Notes under the pieces: model-generated
What the model saw: the letters and a program-made list of their open reading frames with translations, nothing else
Told to the model about the DNA's origin: nothing
The model's database searches: none
Made by a program: the position numbers and the translations under genes
From: Fallopia convolvulus
Lineage: Eukaryota; Streptophyta; Magnoliopsida; Caryophyllales; Polygonaceae
NCBI GenBank assembly: GCA_964016875.1
Contig: OZ024726.1
Span: forward strand, 31,981,503 to 32,045,502
DNA length: 64,000 bases
Direction of reading: 5' to 3'
Shown: in pieces, positions 10,553 through 22,694 of the stretch
Position numbering within the stretch: position 1 is the first letter of the stretch
Layout of the letters: the number at the start of each line of letters is the position of its first letter

Positions 10553-11908
10553 TTCTCAAACAAAAAATACCAACTGAGTGGCTAAATCTCTTGGAGGTAG
10601 TACATATTTCATACTGCTTTCAATTTTTCAAACCAGTTTTATAGATCATCCGTTTTACTAGCTCAATGATACGAGAGCTTGCATCAAAAATTATTTTCTC
10701 ATACGAAACGAAAGATTTTTGAGCATAAACCTCGATATTTTATTAGATCTGAAAGGCTTTTACAACAAGATCGAATTTTACATTCAAGATCGAAATAAAA
10801 CCCCTAGTTTACATCAGATCTAAACTAAACTTGAAAAAAAAAGGATTTTACATACCTATTAAAACTGAGGTCGGTTGATCCAGATAAGGATCCATAGGAT
10901 TATCATGATAATTGTAAGGCATACGAAAGCTTCAATGAAAAATTGGTCGGAGTGAGACATGTCGATCGAAAAAAACGATGAGGAGGAAGAAGATGAATAG
11001 GAGAAGTCGAGAGCGGATAACAAATGAGCAGACAAATATGTGGAGGAAATATAAAGGAGAAAAAGAGTGATTATGGGGTAGAGATTAAGAAGATGGGAGA
11101 AATAGATGAAACGTAAAAATACCTATAATAATTTGTAAGGTATGTTTATTAAGAACTTTCTCATTTGATTGTATATAAACATGGCTTTCTTCTTCTTCAT
11201 GTGTCTTGAATATACAACCTCCTCCTTCTTCTTCATGTAAAACTTCTGATGGAGAAATTTTAAAGGGAGTGTTTTTGAAAAGATAGAGTTTTGAGTAAGA
11301 AAATATCCTACGGTTGAACTCTTTATTTTCACATATACTACAAGCTGATTTTTATCCTTCTTATAAGAAGAACTAAAGCCTGCCAAATTGATGAGACAAA
11401 GGAGACTATCTTTCCAATTTGCTATTACTGTTCTATACTCTGATGAGTCATCCCATATAAAATCTATACGTGTACATGCATATGGAAAGCCATGATTCAA
11501 ATTCTGAAAAGTGAAATAATAGTCTACTGTACCTAATTTATTTTTATGGTTGATTGGTTGATGTGTAGGAACAATCTTCCATCACTTCCATCTTTGTACA
11601 TACATGAAAAGACTTATCATTTCATATTTAACTTTTCTCAATTGCATGCCATCATTTTTTTTAATATATACACGTGATATGTAAACCTGGAGCTTTGAAT
11701 TTGTGTATTTCAAAAAAGAAAAAACGTTATATAGCATAATATATTAATATGTACACATATCTATGTACATGCATGATAACCTTACATGTATATATATATA
11801 TCTTACTAATTAATATTAAACTTAATTAATCTAAGAAGTTATGATATTAATTAAATGTTATTTTATTCTTATGATTAATTAATTGATTTAATTTATGTAG
11901 TTGATCAA
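10553..11908 (+). other. copia-1 untranslated leader
   Basis: About 1.35 kb between the primer-binding site and gag with no convincing reading frame. It is AT-rich with purine-rich patches and probably holds packaging signals, which cannot be recognised by eye. Confidence 0.5.
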
Positions 11909-12919
11909 ATGACAAATATTGCAAAGCGGGAATTTGATATTCTCGACTTATCGGGTCAGAGATATTTAGAATGGAGGGTTGACGCACTGGCTCACCTCCA
12001 AGCAAATGGTCTACAAGAGACCATAAAAGATAATGAAAATACCTCTCCACAGGAAAAGGCTAAGGCGATTATCTTTCTTCACCATCATATACATGAAAGC
12101 CTAAAATCTGAATATCTGTTGGTTGAAAATCCCCAAGAATTATGGGAAAGCCTAGAACAAAGATATGGGCACCAACAACAAGTTTTGCTACCTAAAGCAA
12201 GCTATGAATATGCTAATTTAAGGTTCCAAGACTTTAAGTCAGTCAGTAATTATAATTCTGCCTTATTCCGTATAACCTCTCAATTACGTTTATGCGGGCA
12301 GAAAATCTCTGAAGAGAACATGCTGAATAAAACTTTTTCAACCATGCATGCTACTAATGTGTTGTTACAACAACAATACAGAGAGAGGAATTTTAAGAAA
12401 TATTCAGATTTGATACAAGTACTTCTTGTAGTTGAGCAGAATAATGAGCTGCTCATGAAAAACCACAACCTGAGGCCAACTGGTACTGCACCGTACCCTG
12501 AAACAAATGCCACATATGCTTCTCAAAGAAATGATAGTAGGCATCAAGATAACCGTGTACAAGATGGTAACCGTGGTCGTGGCCGTGGTCGAGGTCGTGG
12601 TCGAGGCCGTGGCCGTGGTAGAGGTTTTGGTGATTATCAAAAGCGTAACTTTTCTGATACATCCACATCCAAGGGGAATGATAAACAAATGGTCCAGAAA
12701 GGTACTACAGGACCATCCCAAAAGCCGAAATCTATTTGTTACAGATGTGGTATGTCGGGTCACTGGGCAAGGGTGTGTCGCACAGCCAAACACTTAGTTG
12801 AGTTGTACCAAGCTTTTCAAAAAGATAAAGGGAAGAACGTGGAGACTCATTTTGTTGACGACACTGAACCTACACCGAGCCTGAACATCTCTGATTTCAT
12901 CATAGATGATGGATTTTAG
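11909..12919 (+). CDS. gag: copia-1 Gag protein
   Basis: An intact 336-residue frame. The N-terminal half is the copia Gag fold, with FDILDLSGQRYLEWRVDALA near residues 10-30 and LWESLEQRYG near residue 80. An Arg-Gly repeat tract follows around residues 223-241. A CCHC zinc knuckle, CYRCGMSGHWARVC, near residue 280 would bind the element RNA. Gag forms the virus-like particle in the cytoplasm. The frame ends in TAG before the protease, and the downstream frame is different, so Gag is probably made alone from this mRNA. The repetitive GGTCGTGGCC coding tract gives long antisense shadow frames. Confidence 0.93.
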   Translation: MTNIAKREFDILDLSGQRYLEWRVDALAHLQANGLQETIKDNENTSPQEKAKAIIFLHHHIHESLKSEYLLVENPQELWESLEQRYGHQQQVLLPKASYEYANLRFQDFKSVSNYNSALFRITSQLRLCGQKISEENMLNKTFSTMHATNVLLQQQYRERNFKKYSDLIQVLLVVEQNNELLMKNHNLRPTGTAPYPETNATYASQRNDSRHQDNRVQDGNRGRGRGRGRGRGRGRGRGFGDYQKRNFSDTSTSKGNDKQMVQKGTTGPSQKPKSICYRCGMSGHWARVCRTAKHLVELYQAFQKDKGKNVETHFVDDTEPTPSLNISDFIIDDGF

Positions 12920-13068
12920 ATAAATGAAAACTAAAATCCTGATCCATGTAATATTATGTAAAATATTGCAGTATGTTTTCCATTCCCAACATCCTTGTAA
13001 AATAATCTATGTATCATAAATAAATCTGTTGTTTATATTTTGATTATGTTTTTCTTTATCTTGAAGAT
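12920..13068 (+). other. copia-1 gag-pol spacer, intron-like
   Basis: 149 bp of very AT-rich sequence separate the gag stop from the protease frame. It contains GT dinucleotides near its start and ends with a T-rich run and TTGAAG just before the protease ATG, like a plant intron 3' end. Splicing is a hypothesis only. Confidence 0.4.
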
Positions 13069-16000
13069 ATGGAAACAATTAAAGATATATCAAGTAGCAA
13101 GAATCAATGTCTGGTGGACAGCGCTACTACGCACACCATCTTGAGGAATAAAGAATACTTTATTCAATTAAATTTGCTTGAAGCAAATGTCAAAACAATC
13201 TCTGGTGTGACAAAATTGATCGAAGGCTCTGGTAGAGCTTGTGTTTTGCTCCCTAAAGGAACAAAGCTGATCATAAATGACGCATTATATTCAAGTAAGT
13301 CTCAGAGGAACTTACTAAGCTTTAAAGATGTGCGTCGGAATGGTTTTCATGTAGAAACCATAAATGAAAACAATAAAGAATATTTGTGCATCACAAAACA
13401 AGTATGTGGCAAGAAGCAGATTTTAGAAAAACTGTCAGCCCATTCTACTGGACTTTATCACACATATATAGTCCAATAGAGACAAATGTAACATCTTATA
13501 AGAGATTAAATGATAAAGAGATGTTTACATTATGGCATGACCGTTTGGGTCATCCGGGTAATGAAATGATGCATAAAATCGTTGAAAGTTCAACTGGGCA
13601 TTCAATAAAGAAAGCTAGTGTCCTTAAATCAAGTGATTTTAACTGTAGTGGTTGTTCACTTGGTAAACTAATCACTAGACCATCGAAGAATAAAGTTGGG
13701 ATTGAAAGTCCAACGTTTTTAGAACAAATACAAGGTGATATTTGTGGACCGATAGTCCCACCATGTGGACCATTTCGATACTTTATGGTATTAATTGATG
13801 CATCAACAAGATGGTCACATGTTATCCTCTTATCAACAAGAAATACAGCTTTTGCTAAACTCCTAGCACAAATCATTCGCTTACGAGCTCAATTTCCGGA
13901 TTATACAATCAAAAGAATCCGACTTGATAATGCAGGAGAGTTTACTTCCCAAACATTCAATGACTATTGTATGTCGATTGGGATTACAATTGAGCATCCG
14001 GTGGCTCATGTTCACACACAAAATGGTCTTTTTGAATCTCTAATCAAACGATTACAATTAATAGCTAGACCATTATTGATGAAGTCTAAACTGCCAACAT
14101 CAGTTTGGGGACATGCTATATTACATGCTGCAGCCCTGGTCCGATTAAGATCTACTGCATATCATAAGTATTCCCCATTACAATTAGTGACTGGTAAAGA
14201 ACCACATATATCACATCTAAAGATATTTGGTTGTACAGTTTATGTTCCTATTGCTCCACCGCAACGCACAAAAATGGGTCCCCAAAGAAGATTGGGAATA
14301 TATGTTGGTTTTGAATCCCGATCAATTATTAAATATCTTGAACCAACCACCGGTGACCTATTTACGGCAAGATTTGATGATTGTCATTTTAATGAAAATG
14401 AATTTCCAAATCTTGGTGGAAAAATACATAAAGAAATTACTTGGAACGCTTCATCATTATCTTATCTTGATTCACGTACAAAAATGTGTGAACAAGAAGT
14501 ACAAAAGATTATACATTTGCAGAGTATAGCAAATCAATTACCCGACTCATTTACAGATACAAAGAAAGTGACAAAATCACATGTGGCAGCTGTAAATGCC
14601 CCTGAAAGGATTGAAATTCCTGTTGGACAACTAGATAAGATTCCTGAAAAGGAATGTATAGCGCGCCGAAAACGCGGCCGCCCGCCTGGATCAAAAGATC
14701 TAAAACCAAGAAAGAATAGGCGGCTGAATAATCCAAATGAAGCCGCACCGATTTCCTATTCAGGGGGAGAACATGACAAAAATACCTCCGAAAATCTAGG
14801 AAATGTGTCAGAAATGAAAACTGTTCCGGATAAGAACAAAACAGAGAATGTTCCGGATAAGAACAAAATGGAACCTGTTCCAAATAATGACAAAAGCATT
14901 GATAATTACGAAATTGCAGTAAATTATGTCTATTTTGGAATACAGTGGAACAGGAAAGACATTATCCTTGATGAGGTGTTCGCATACTCTGTTGCCACCG
15001 AAATAGTGGTTGATGACGATGACATTAAACCACAAACTATTGATGAGTGTCGTGCTAGACACGATTGGCCAAAATGGAAAGAGGCTATGCAGACTGAATT
15101 AAAATCGCTTGAAAAGCGTAATGTTTTTGGCCCAATAAAGCCCACAACAATGGGCTTGAAACCAGTAGGCTATAAATGGGTATTTGTACGAAAGCGTAAT
15201 GAGAAAAATAAAATTGTGAGATATAAGGCAAGGCTTGTAGCTCAAGGTTTTTCTCAGATACCCGGAATAGATTATGAGCAAACATATTCCCTTGTAGTTG
15301 ATGCAACTACATTAAGATTTTTAATTAGCCTAACTGTTTCAGAGGAACTACAAATGCGACTTATGGATGTCGTAACTGCATATTTATATGGATCACTTGA
15401 TAGTGATATTTACATGAAGGTTCCTGAGGGATTAAAACTACCTGAGGTATATAAAGCAAAATCTCGAGAAATGTTTTCTATAAAATTGCAAAGATCATTA
15501 TATGGTCTAAAACAATCTGGACGGATGTGGTACAATCGGCTTAGTGAATATCTTCTTAAAGAAGGATATCAAAATGATACCGTTTGTCCATGTGTTTTCA
15601 TCAAACGATCCAAAAATGGATTCGCGATTATTGCAGTATATGTTGATGATTTAAATATTATCGGTACATTCGATGAATTTGAAAATGCTGCAAAATACTT
15701 GATGAAAGAATTTGAAATGAAAGATCTTGGAAGAACCAAATTTTGTCTCGGTTTACAAATTGAACATTTAAAGGATGGAATTTTCATTCATCAAACAAAT
15801 TACACCAAGAAAATTTTGAAAAGGTTCTACATGGACAAAGCACATCCGTTGAGTTCACCCATGATAGTTCGTTCTCTTAGTATACAGGATGATCAATTCA
15901 GACCTCGAGAAGATGATGAAGAGATTCTTGGTCCTGAAGTCCCCTACCTAAGCGCAATTGGTGCATTAATGTATCTCGCAAACAATACAAGACCAGATAT

Positions 16001-16640
16001 TGCTTTTGCTGTAAGTTTGTTATCAAGATACAACTCATTACCAACAAGACGACATTGGAACGGAATTAAACATGTGTTTCGATATCTACGAGGTACTCTT
16101 GATCTTGGATTATATGATCATAGAAATGCAAATGCTATTCTTGTTGGATATGCAGATGCAGGATATCTATCAGATCCGCACAAAGCAAAATCTCAGAATG
16201 GTTATGTATTCACATATGGAGATACGGCGATCTCATGGAAGTCAACCAAGCAAACGCTTACCGCTACATCATCAAACCATGCAGAATTAATCGCTCTTTA
16301 TGAAGCCGGAAGAGAATGTGTCTGGTTAAGATCAATGATTGGATACATACAAAAAGAATGAAAAATAAGATCAATTGTAGGTAATCCAACAATGATATAT
16401 GAAAACAATTCTGCATGTGTCACACAAGTCAAAGGGGGCTACATCAAAGGAGATCGGACGAAGCACCTTTCACCAAAGTTGTTCTCAACTCATGATCTAG
16501 AGAAGGAGGGCAAGATCGAAATCCAACAAATCCGATCAAGTGAAAATGTTGCAGATTTGTTCACAAAATCCTTACAACCCAAGAAGTTTGAAGAACTTGT
16601 GTACAAGATCGGAATGCGCAGATTTCGAGAAGTACGTTGA
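13069..16640 (+). pseudogene. pol: copia-1 Pol polyprotein (broken)
   Basis: Domains in order: aspartic protease (LVDSATTHTI, about 13110); GAG-pre-integrase and integrase zinc region (LWHDRLGHPG with later Cys-x2-Cys, about 13530-13670); integrase core with QGDICGPI, RLDNAGEF and a later Glu (about 13735-14060); reverse transcriptase (GYKWVFVRKR, YVDDLNII at about 15640); and RNase H (YADAGYLSDP, KHLSPKLF, to 16640). The protease is in one frame (13069-13479) and the rest in another, so one base is missing near 13468. A TGA at 16359-16361 breaks RNase H; the downstream part (16392-16640) stays in the same frame. Two lesions make it non-functional in cis. Confidence 0.93.
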
Positions 16641-16875
16641 TTTCAGGGGGAGAATTATACGCGTTGCACTCTTTTTTCCTTCATTCAGGTTTTTTCCCAC
16701 TGGGTTTTACCTGACAAGGTTTTTAATGAGGCAATACTATGAAAGCGTATAAGACAAACTGTACTCTTTTTCCCTGTGCTATGGTTTTTATCCCACTGGG
16801 TTTTTCCTAACCAGGTTTTTAACGAGGCAGCATATACATAACCCCAAAATGAAGAGATGGATATTCAAGGGGGAG
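16641..16875 (+). repeat. copia-1 3' untranslated repeats and polypurine tract
   Basis: Two related copies (16666-16733 and 16761-16829) share TACTCTTTTT-like starts, CCCACTGGGTTTT and GGTTTTTAAYGAGGCA. This motif is common downstream of pol in many plant copia elements. An internal purine tract (CAGGGGGAGAATT, about 16644-16656) and the terminal tract AAGGGGGAG (16867-16875) adjoin the 3' LTR and would prime plus-strand synthesis. Confidence 0.8.
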
Positions 16876-17131
16876 TGTTAAGAGATAATTAATTAAGAAT
16901 GAATTATCCATCCATTTGTATTATACTTGTTTTGTACTTGTTAGATTTTGGCCCATACGGCTTAAAAGCCATACGGCGATGACGGCCCTTACGGCCTTCT
17001 ATTTTCCTTAGCAGCATACGGCAAGATCAAGCCAAACTTTTAGCCTATAAATAGCATGTACAAATCAATGTAAATCTAGCAAGCAACAATCAGATCTGAT
17101 TTCATAAGCTTTCTCCCAAATTCTCACAACA
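16876..17131 (+). repeat. copia-1 3' LTR (256 bp)
   Basis: It matches the 5' LTR except for two substitutions, a 3-bp indel and a 16-bp insertion containing TTAAAAGCCATACGGC, which partly duplicates the neighbouring CCATACGGC. The flanking duplication ATTGT follows. Confidence 0.95.
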
Positions 17132-17260
17132 ATTGTTTTTTTGTTTAGTCAAGCTTTATAAATACATAATTAAATACAGTGACTTGCACTCATTTCACAA
17201 TTTAATTGAAAATTGTATATTAGTATATCTGTTATAAGATAAGAATGGAGTTTAATTATT

Positions 17261-18173
17261 CGGAAATTCTACGCGGTAACCCTAAGATTTAACATTATTT
17301 ATAAGGTGTACCAAATTTTGACGTAATTCGCATGGTAACCTTGAGGTTATTACAAAATTCACATCATATCCAAGAAAGTTAAAATTAACCATTTCTGTTA
17401 ACTTTAATTTTATAAGGAAAAATTAAAATTTTAAAATATAAAAACAAATTACCTACATTCATCCCGTACAAAACGACTTCTGCTTTTTTCATTCGGCCGC
17501 CTAGAGTATAGTAGAGGACGACCTCCAATAGCAAGCAATCACAAGACTGGCTGCCGGCGGCCACGAACCCTTCGCTCTACCAATTAATTGTGAACTTCAA
17601 TTTTAATACCCAATCTGATTTTAAGGTGTCCTTTTTAAAATTTTTGGTCTTAGAAAATTATTTAGGGATTAGATTATGAATTGGAATATAGATTTATGAA
17701 TTACTGCCACAAATTAGTGTTTATGGTCTTTTCAATGTACAATACCTACTGGATTTCTTAATTATCATATAGTTTCAGCCTTTCAGGATCCTATACTATG
17801 GAGGGGTTTCATAATTCATAATTAAAATGAATACTGTGCGAATTCGTTCTACAGGGATATTAAGTTTGGACTGGTGCATGTTTTGGATTATATATGAAAG
17901 TGTATATATTATATATGTGTTTGTTTTGGATATTAAGAAAGCAAAATTCGTTCTACAGAGGGATGAATGGTGCATGTTTTGTTTTTATATTTATATTTTA
18001 AATTTAAATTTCCATTTTTTTATAAAATTAAATTTAACAGAAAGGTTAATTTTATTTGTTTTGGATACGAGGTGAATTTCTTACTAACCTCGAGGTTACC
18101 GTGTAAATTACGTCAAACTTTGGTACACCTCACGAATAATGTCGAACCTTAGGGTTATCATGTAGAATTTCCG
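17261..18173. mobile_element. Non-autonomous Mutator-like element (MULE-MITE)
   Basis: A 913-bp element with inverted repeats of about 100 bp. Both ends begin CGGAAATTCTAC and share AACCCTAAG, AGGTGTACCAAA and TTGACGTAATT blocks. It is flanked by a perfect 9-bp duplication TTAATTATT (17252-17260 and 18174-18182), diagnostic of Mutator-like transposition. The interior has no transposase; a short GC-rich patch (about 17490-17580) may be captured DNA. Confidence 0.92.
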
Positions 18174-18311
18174 TTAATTATTCTTATTGTACAAATATTG
18201 GACAACCTTGTCTTGCTGATAGTTTGGCGTGATCTTTGCATTTGTTGTTGAATTAAATTGTATTAGTTGAATCGAATAACTTTGATGAAGACTTTTTCTC
18301 GGTCTCAAAGA

Positions 18312-18423
18312 CGGAAATTTCGTGTGGGGACCCTTAGGCTAATCTAATTTTGCATGGTGCCCACCTATTTTCTAAATTTCGTGTGGTGACTTTAACATTT
18401 TGATTATTTTTTTCGCTATGTGC
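18312..18423 (+). repeat. MULE left terminal inverted repeat
   Basis: It matches the reverse complement of 34047-34158 at clearly more than chance level over about 110 bp, with a perfect AAATTTCGTGTGG core. It also resembles the ends of the 17261-18173 element. Confidence 0.75.
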
Positions 18424-19785
18424 CGAACCGTTAGTCTAATGGCAAAAAAAACATTAAAAGTGGGGTTAAAAACAAAAAAAATATGAATTTCCAATATCTC
18501 CTCTGTTCTTCTCCCGAACTACTCTCTTTCGACAATGAACGACGCCATATTTCTCTCTTCTCAGCGATGGACAAGTTCACGACAGTTGTAGACGATTTTG
18601 CGGAGGATTGTGGCACTAAACGTTAGGCCTTGCATGCCGGATGATGACTTCGCTGTGTGTATTGGGACAACGATGACGACTCAATATGGGTCGAATTTGG
18701 TATTTGACGACATCATTGGGTGGAGGCTGAGGCATGGACGATGACAATTGCTTTCAACAAGGCTTTTTGAGGTATCAATTTTGTGTTTTAAACATCAACT
18801 TCTAAAATTATAGGATTTCAAATTCCAGGGTTTTAGGGTTGAAAATTGCACATTTTGGATGTGGATGGCATTTACTGATGTTGTGGATGCAATTTCGTTT
18901 ATGATGTGGATGCCAGTTACCGATGTTTTCTCTCTGTTGGTCCAATTATAACCATTGAAGTTCTGCCTATCAAGTGTTCTATTTTTTGCTTGAGAGAAGG
19001 AATTCACTTTATATATCAGAATCAACTTGTTGGGTCTATCACGAAAATGCCAAGCCTAGCTTTTTTGTTCATGAGGTCCCAGTAGTTCCATACTTCTATT
19101 GATATTAACTAGCTTTTTTGTTGGGTCTATCACGAAAATGCCAAGCCTATCTTATAAATTTATTTGCTCAATTAGATAGATCAAGTATCCTTTCAACAAT
19201 GCTATGAGCTTGAGTGAAACTGGTTTGCTAGAATACATTAATTAATTCCAGTTAACCTGTTGCATGATTACTGTGTTTGATGAATGAATTTTGTTGTTGA
19301 TTTCTACCAGATTTCTTGGTGACCCTTTTGCAAGTGATGCAAATGTTTCTAGTTTTATTTTATCTTATTAGCTTAATGGAAAAGCAATGTGTTTTACACA
19401 TCGATGTATGTTCGAATCCCGTATAGGCTACAAAGAGAAAAATGGTTCATCTATACATGCTTGAGTTTAATTTGTCTGGATTTTTTTTCATAGTTCAAAG
19501 AGCAAAATGTAAGTAAGAAAATGATAACTCGAGCCTTTATAATGACTGACTGACTAAGAATGTCGAGGACACGCTCAGACAGAAAAAAATCATATCTTGA
19601 ACTCAACATGCTAGATTGCACCAATTCCATCATTCTCGAATAAAAAGTCATCAAATAAGCAACAAAATAAAGCTTAAACAATCTCTGGCAGTTTCGTAGG
19701 CAAAAAAACCCACCAGTTTAGTAGCCAAGGACATAAAAAGGTACTCCAAATGTAAACATATAGTCAATAAGGTCTATAAGTCATA
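18424..19785. other. MULE interior, no gene recognised
   Basis: No conserved protein motif is seen. A 32-bp direct repeat (TTGTTGGGTCTATCACGAAA and following bases) occurs at 19027-19058 and 19118-19149. The rest is AT-rich filler with decayed short frames. Confidence 0.45.
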
Positions 19786-20539
19786 GGCTCTGTTTGGTAC
19801 AACTAGCTGGAGTTGGCAACTAGAGCTGGAATGTAGCTGAAGCTCGTAGCAGAATTCTTGATAGTAGCTGAAACTGGATTAATGAGCAGAATGGATAAAA
19901 AGCGTTTGGCAACATCGTAGCTGAATTGAAAAAAGGAGACCCAAAAATGATGAATTTGCCCCCAAAGTACCAAAAAAGGAATACCCCTCACTTGCCCTCA
20001 CTTGCAGCTCACGTGATCCCAAAACCCCAAATTCTCGTCCTCCTCTTGTGAAAGGGTTTCCAGCTCCCATTACCTCCTTACAATCCCAGCCCGAGCGCAC
20101 CATTATTTGCAGCTAGAGGAGGTCGAGCTGCACTAGGGTTGGCATTGCCACTGGTCGAGGAAGTTGCAGCAACCGTCGAAGGCTAAGATAGTAGGGGGTT
20201 CAACTCACATTTTCGGTAATTGAAGGACCCTAAAACTGAACTTTGATTTGGAAACTCTTCGATGAGTTCAACCTGCTTAGCAGTCTTGTGAACCTGTGCC
20301 TGGCAGTGTTCTAAAAATCGGCCTAGGCGGCGCCTAGGCGTTGGGCGGCAACGGAGCATACCGATCTAGGCCAATGCGGGCATCTGGGCGGGGAATTAGG
20401 CTAGGCGGGTCGTTGGGCGGGCTAGGCGGGGTATAGGCGGGCTAGGCGGGTCGTTAGGCGGATGATAGGCGGGCTAGACGGTCATCTCAATTTCTGGTCG
20501 GCAATGGTCGCACTCCATCCTTAGTGCCTCGACCGAATT

Positions 20540-20850
20540 CTGCAACACCAGATCTGGCCACAACAATACTGGATCTGGCCATGGCGACACCAGATCTGGC
20601 CATAGCAGCACCAAATCTCCATCTTTCTTCCTACTCCATCGCTGGATCTGGCGATGGCAACATCAGTTGGGTGAGTAATAGATCCGACCAGAACAAAAGA
20701 ATGGAAATGAAATCAATTATTTTAGATTTTTTTTCTACCAATACATGTGTACGCTTGTACAAAGTAGAGTAAATTGATTTTTGCACATCTGTAGAAAAAG
20801 TAGAGTAAATTGATTTGGTCAGCTGTACGCCTGTACAAAGTAAATTGATT
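20540..20850. repeat. Short degenerate tandem repeats in the hAT-like unit
   Basis: Several copies of CCAGATCTGGCCA-like units occur at about 20547-20612. Further on, GTACAAAGTAGAGTAAATTG-like units recur at about 20757-20850. No coding sense is visible. Confidence 0.6.
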
Positions 20851-21789
20851 GACAACAAATTATGCACTTGTTGACTTGGCTATTCAATTTTTTAATCCTA
20901 TTTTTCGTTTTGCATTGTTGAGATTTTTTTACATTAAAGTGTATAATATGACTATACGAGTTTTTTAAAGAAGTGGGAAAGATTGTTAAATTTTGTGTGT
21001 TTTCTTTGATTTGAGTTTGTATTTTTGTTTGTTCAATTTTTATAGAGAATTTGTCATCTCCTAATTAGAAACTTCAAAAAAAAATGCTAATTAATTAATA
21101 TTGAAGAGAAGTAGCATTGATATTGGATGATAGTTTGATATCCTATGTAATAAACTACTCCCTCCGTCCCCTTTTGTTTGTCTTGTTTCCGTTTTGAGCG
21201 CCCCCTTTTGTTTGTCGTACTATCCCCTCTTTCCATTTATATCACAATTAATTTACAATACTACCCTTAATCAATTTCAATTTTTACCCACTTATTTCCT
21301 CTTTCAATTTTCAATATCTTCACCAATTTTTAATTCCACCCACTTTTTTTTCAACATTAAAAATTTGAGATAGAAATTGAAACCACTTTTTTAACCCCAA
21401 CTTTTTATTTTCACCCAATTTTTAATTTGTGAAAAAAATTGGACATTCAATTTTGATGAAATGAACACCAACTTCTTAACCCCATCTTTTTAATTTCACC
21501 CAAATTTTAATTTATGAAAAAAAATTGGACATTCAATTTTGATGAAATTAAAACAAACTTTTTAACCCCAAATTAAAACTTGAGATAGAAATTGAAAAAC
21601 AAAAATGGAGACAAAAACTTGGGGTTATGTGAAATTAAACCCAAAATAAGAAAGCCCAAATTTTGGTTCATTTTTGGGTGTTTGATCCAAAAAATAACCC
21701 ATGAGATCCATTTTTGGTTGTTCTTCCCCGGATATATGAATGGAGCTCCATTTACTTGCATTTGGCCGTACGGGTTTTTGGATCGACCC

Positions 21790-22694
21790 ATTTGATTTTT
21801 GGGCTTTCGATTGATCCAGAATTGCACCTTACGCACCTTCCGTCATTGCATAAACCCTAGTTGCGCCGCTTGCTCTCCATTTTCTCTCAATCTCACAACC
21901 CTAGAAAACCAGGCTCGAACTCTCCATATCTCACAACTCTCCTTCTCTCTATCTCTCCATTTTCTCCACGATCCTCTACTTCTCCTCTCAATCTCTCAAA
22001 CAAGCTTTCGAGTGAGTCCATTGGTTTGCTCGAGATCGATTGCTTTTTTTGGATTCGTGGTGCTTGATTCGAGGTGCTCGATTCGTGGTGCTCGACTCTC
22101 GGTCTCAAGCTCGCGATCTCTCCGGCTCAGATCTTTGGGTATGTTAATCTGTAAAACTCGTTTTTTTTCCAGATCTTTCATTTTTTTGTTCTTTGTTTTC
22201 AATCTCTCTTTTCTCTTGAATCTCATATCTTGCTTATTGATTTGAGCTTTTTTTATTCAGGTTTGTTGGTTGAGCCTCTCGGATCTTGCTTTTCTGTTCG
22301 AACTTCTTCTCTCATCTCACACGATCTCTTGAATTTGTTTTGATTCAGGTATGTTGTATGAGCCTGGCTATGTGAATGTTTTTTTTTATTTTAGGTTGAG
22401 TGAAATCTCTATCTTCTCTCTGATCTTGCTTTTTTTGTTTGAGATTCTCGCATCTAACAATTTATGCTTTGGGTGTTTTTTGTTTCAGGTTCTCGGACCT
22501 TGCTTTTTTAGCTCTTGATTTCACTCAACCCCTCTTGTCCCCGACATTCTCTCTGTCTCGTTTGTTTGAGGTATTTGACCTTGCGTTTTTAGCTCTTTCT
22601 TGCTCTTTCACGCTAGGTTTTTTAGCTCTTGATCTCTTTGGATTCTAACTTATGCATGCTTTGTTTTTTTGTTTTGTATAGGTCCACAACCGAG
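21790..22694 (+). promoter_or_regulatory. Leader of the acidic-protein gene with 5' UTR intron signals
   Basis: A C/T-rich leader (CTCTCCATTTTCTCTC type, about 21860-21990) is followed by a possible donor GGTATGTT (about 22138) and several acceptor-like TTTCAG or TATAG sites. The last is TATAGGTCCACAACC at about 22677, just before the ATG. It looks like a plant 5' UTR with one or more introns and alternative acceptors. This is inference from signals only. Confidence 0.4.

Larger units (their letters stand above)
10297..17131 (+). mobile_element. Ty1/copia LTR retrotransposon (copia-1)
   Basis: A near-complete element with LTRs beginning TGTTAAGAG and ending CTCACAACA, flanked by the 5-bp target duplication ATTGT (10292-10296 and 17132-17136). 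Internal order is primer-binding site, long leader, gag, protease, integrase, reverse transcriptase, RNase H and polypurine tract. Integrase before reverse transcriptase identifies Ty1/copia. The aligned LTRs differ by two substitutions and two indels (3 and 16 bp), so insertion is recent. Pol is broken by one frameshift and one stop, so this copy is probably not autonomous. Confidence 0.96.

Noticed and set aside
12404..12793. Long antisense frames opposite copia-1 gag
   Set aside because: They are shadows of the GGTCGTGGCC-type Arg-Gly repeat and have low-complexity composition.
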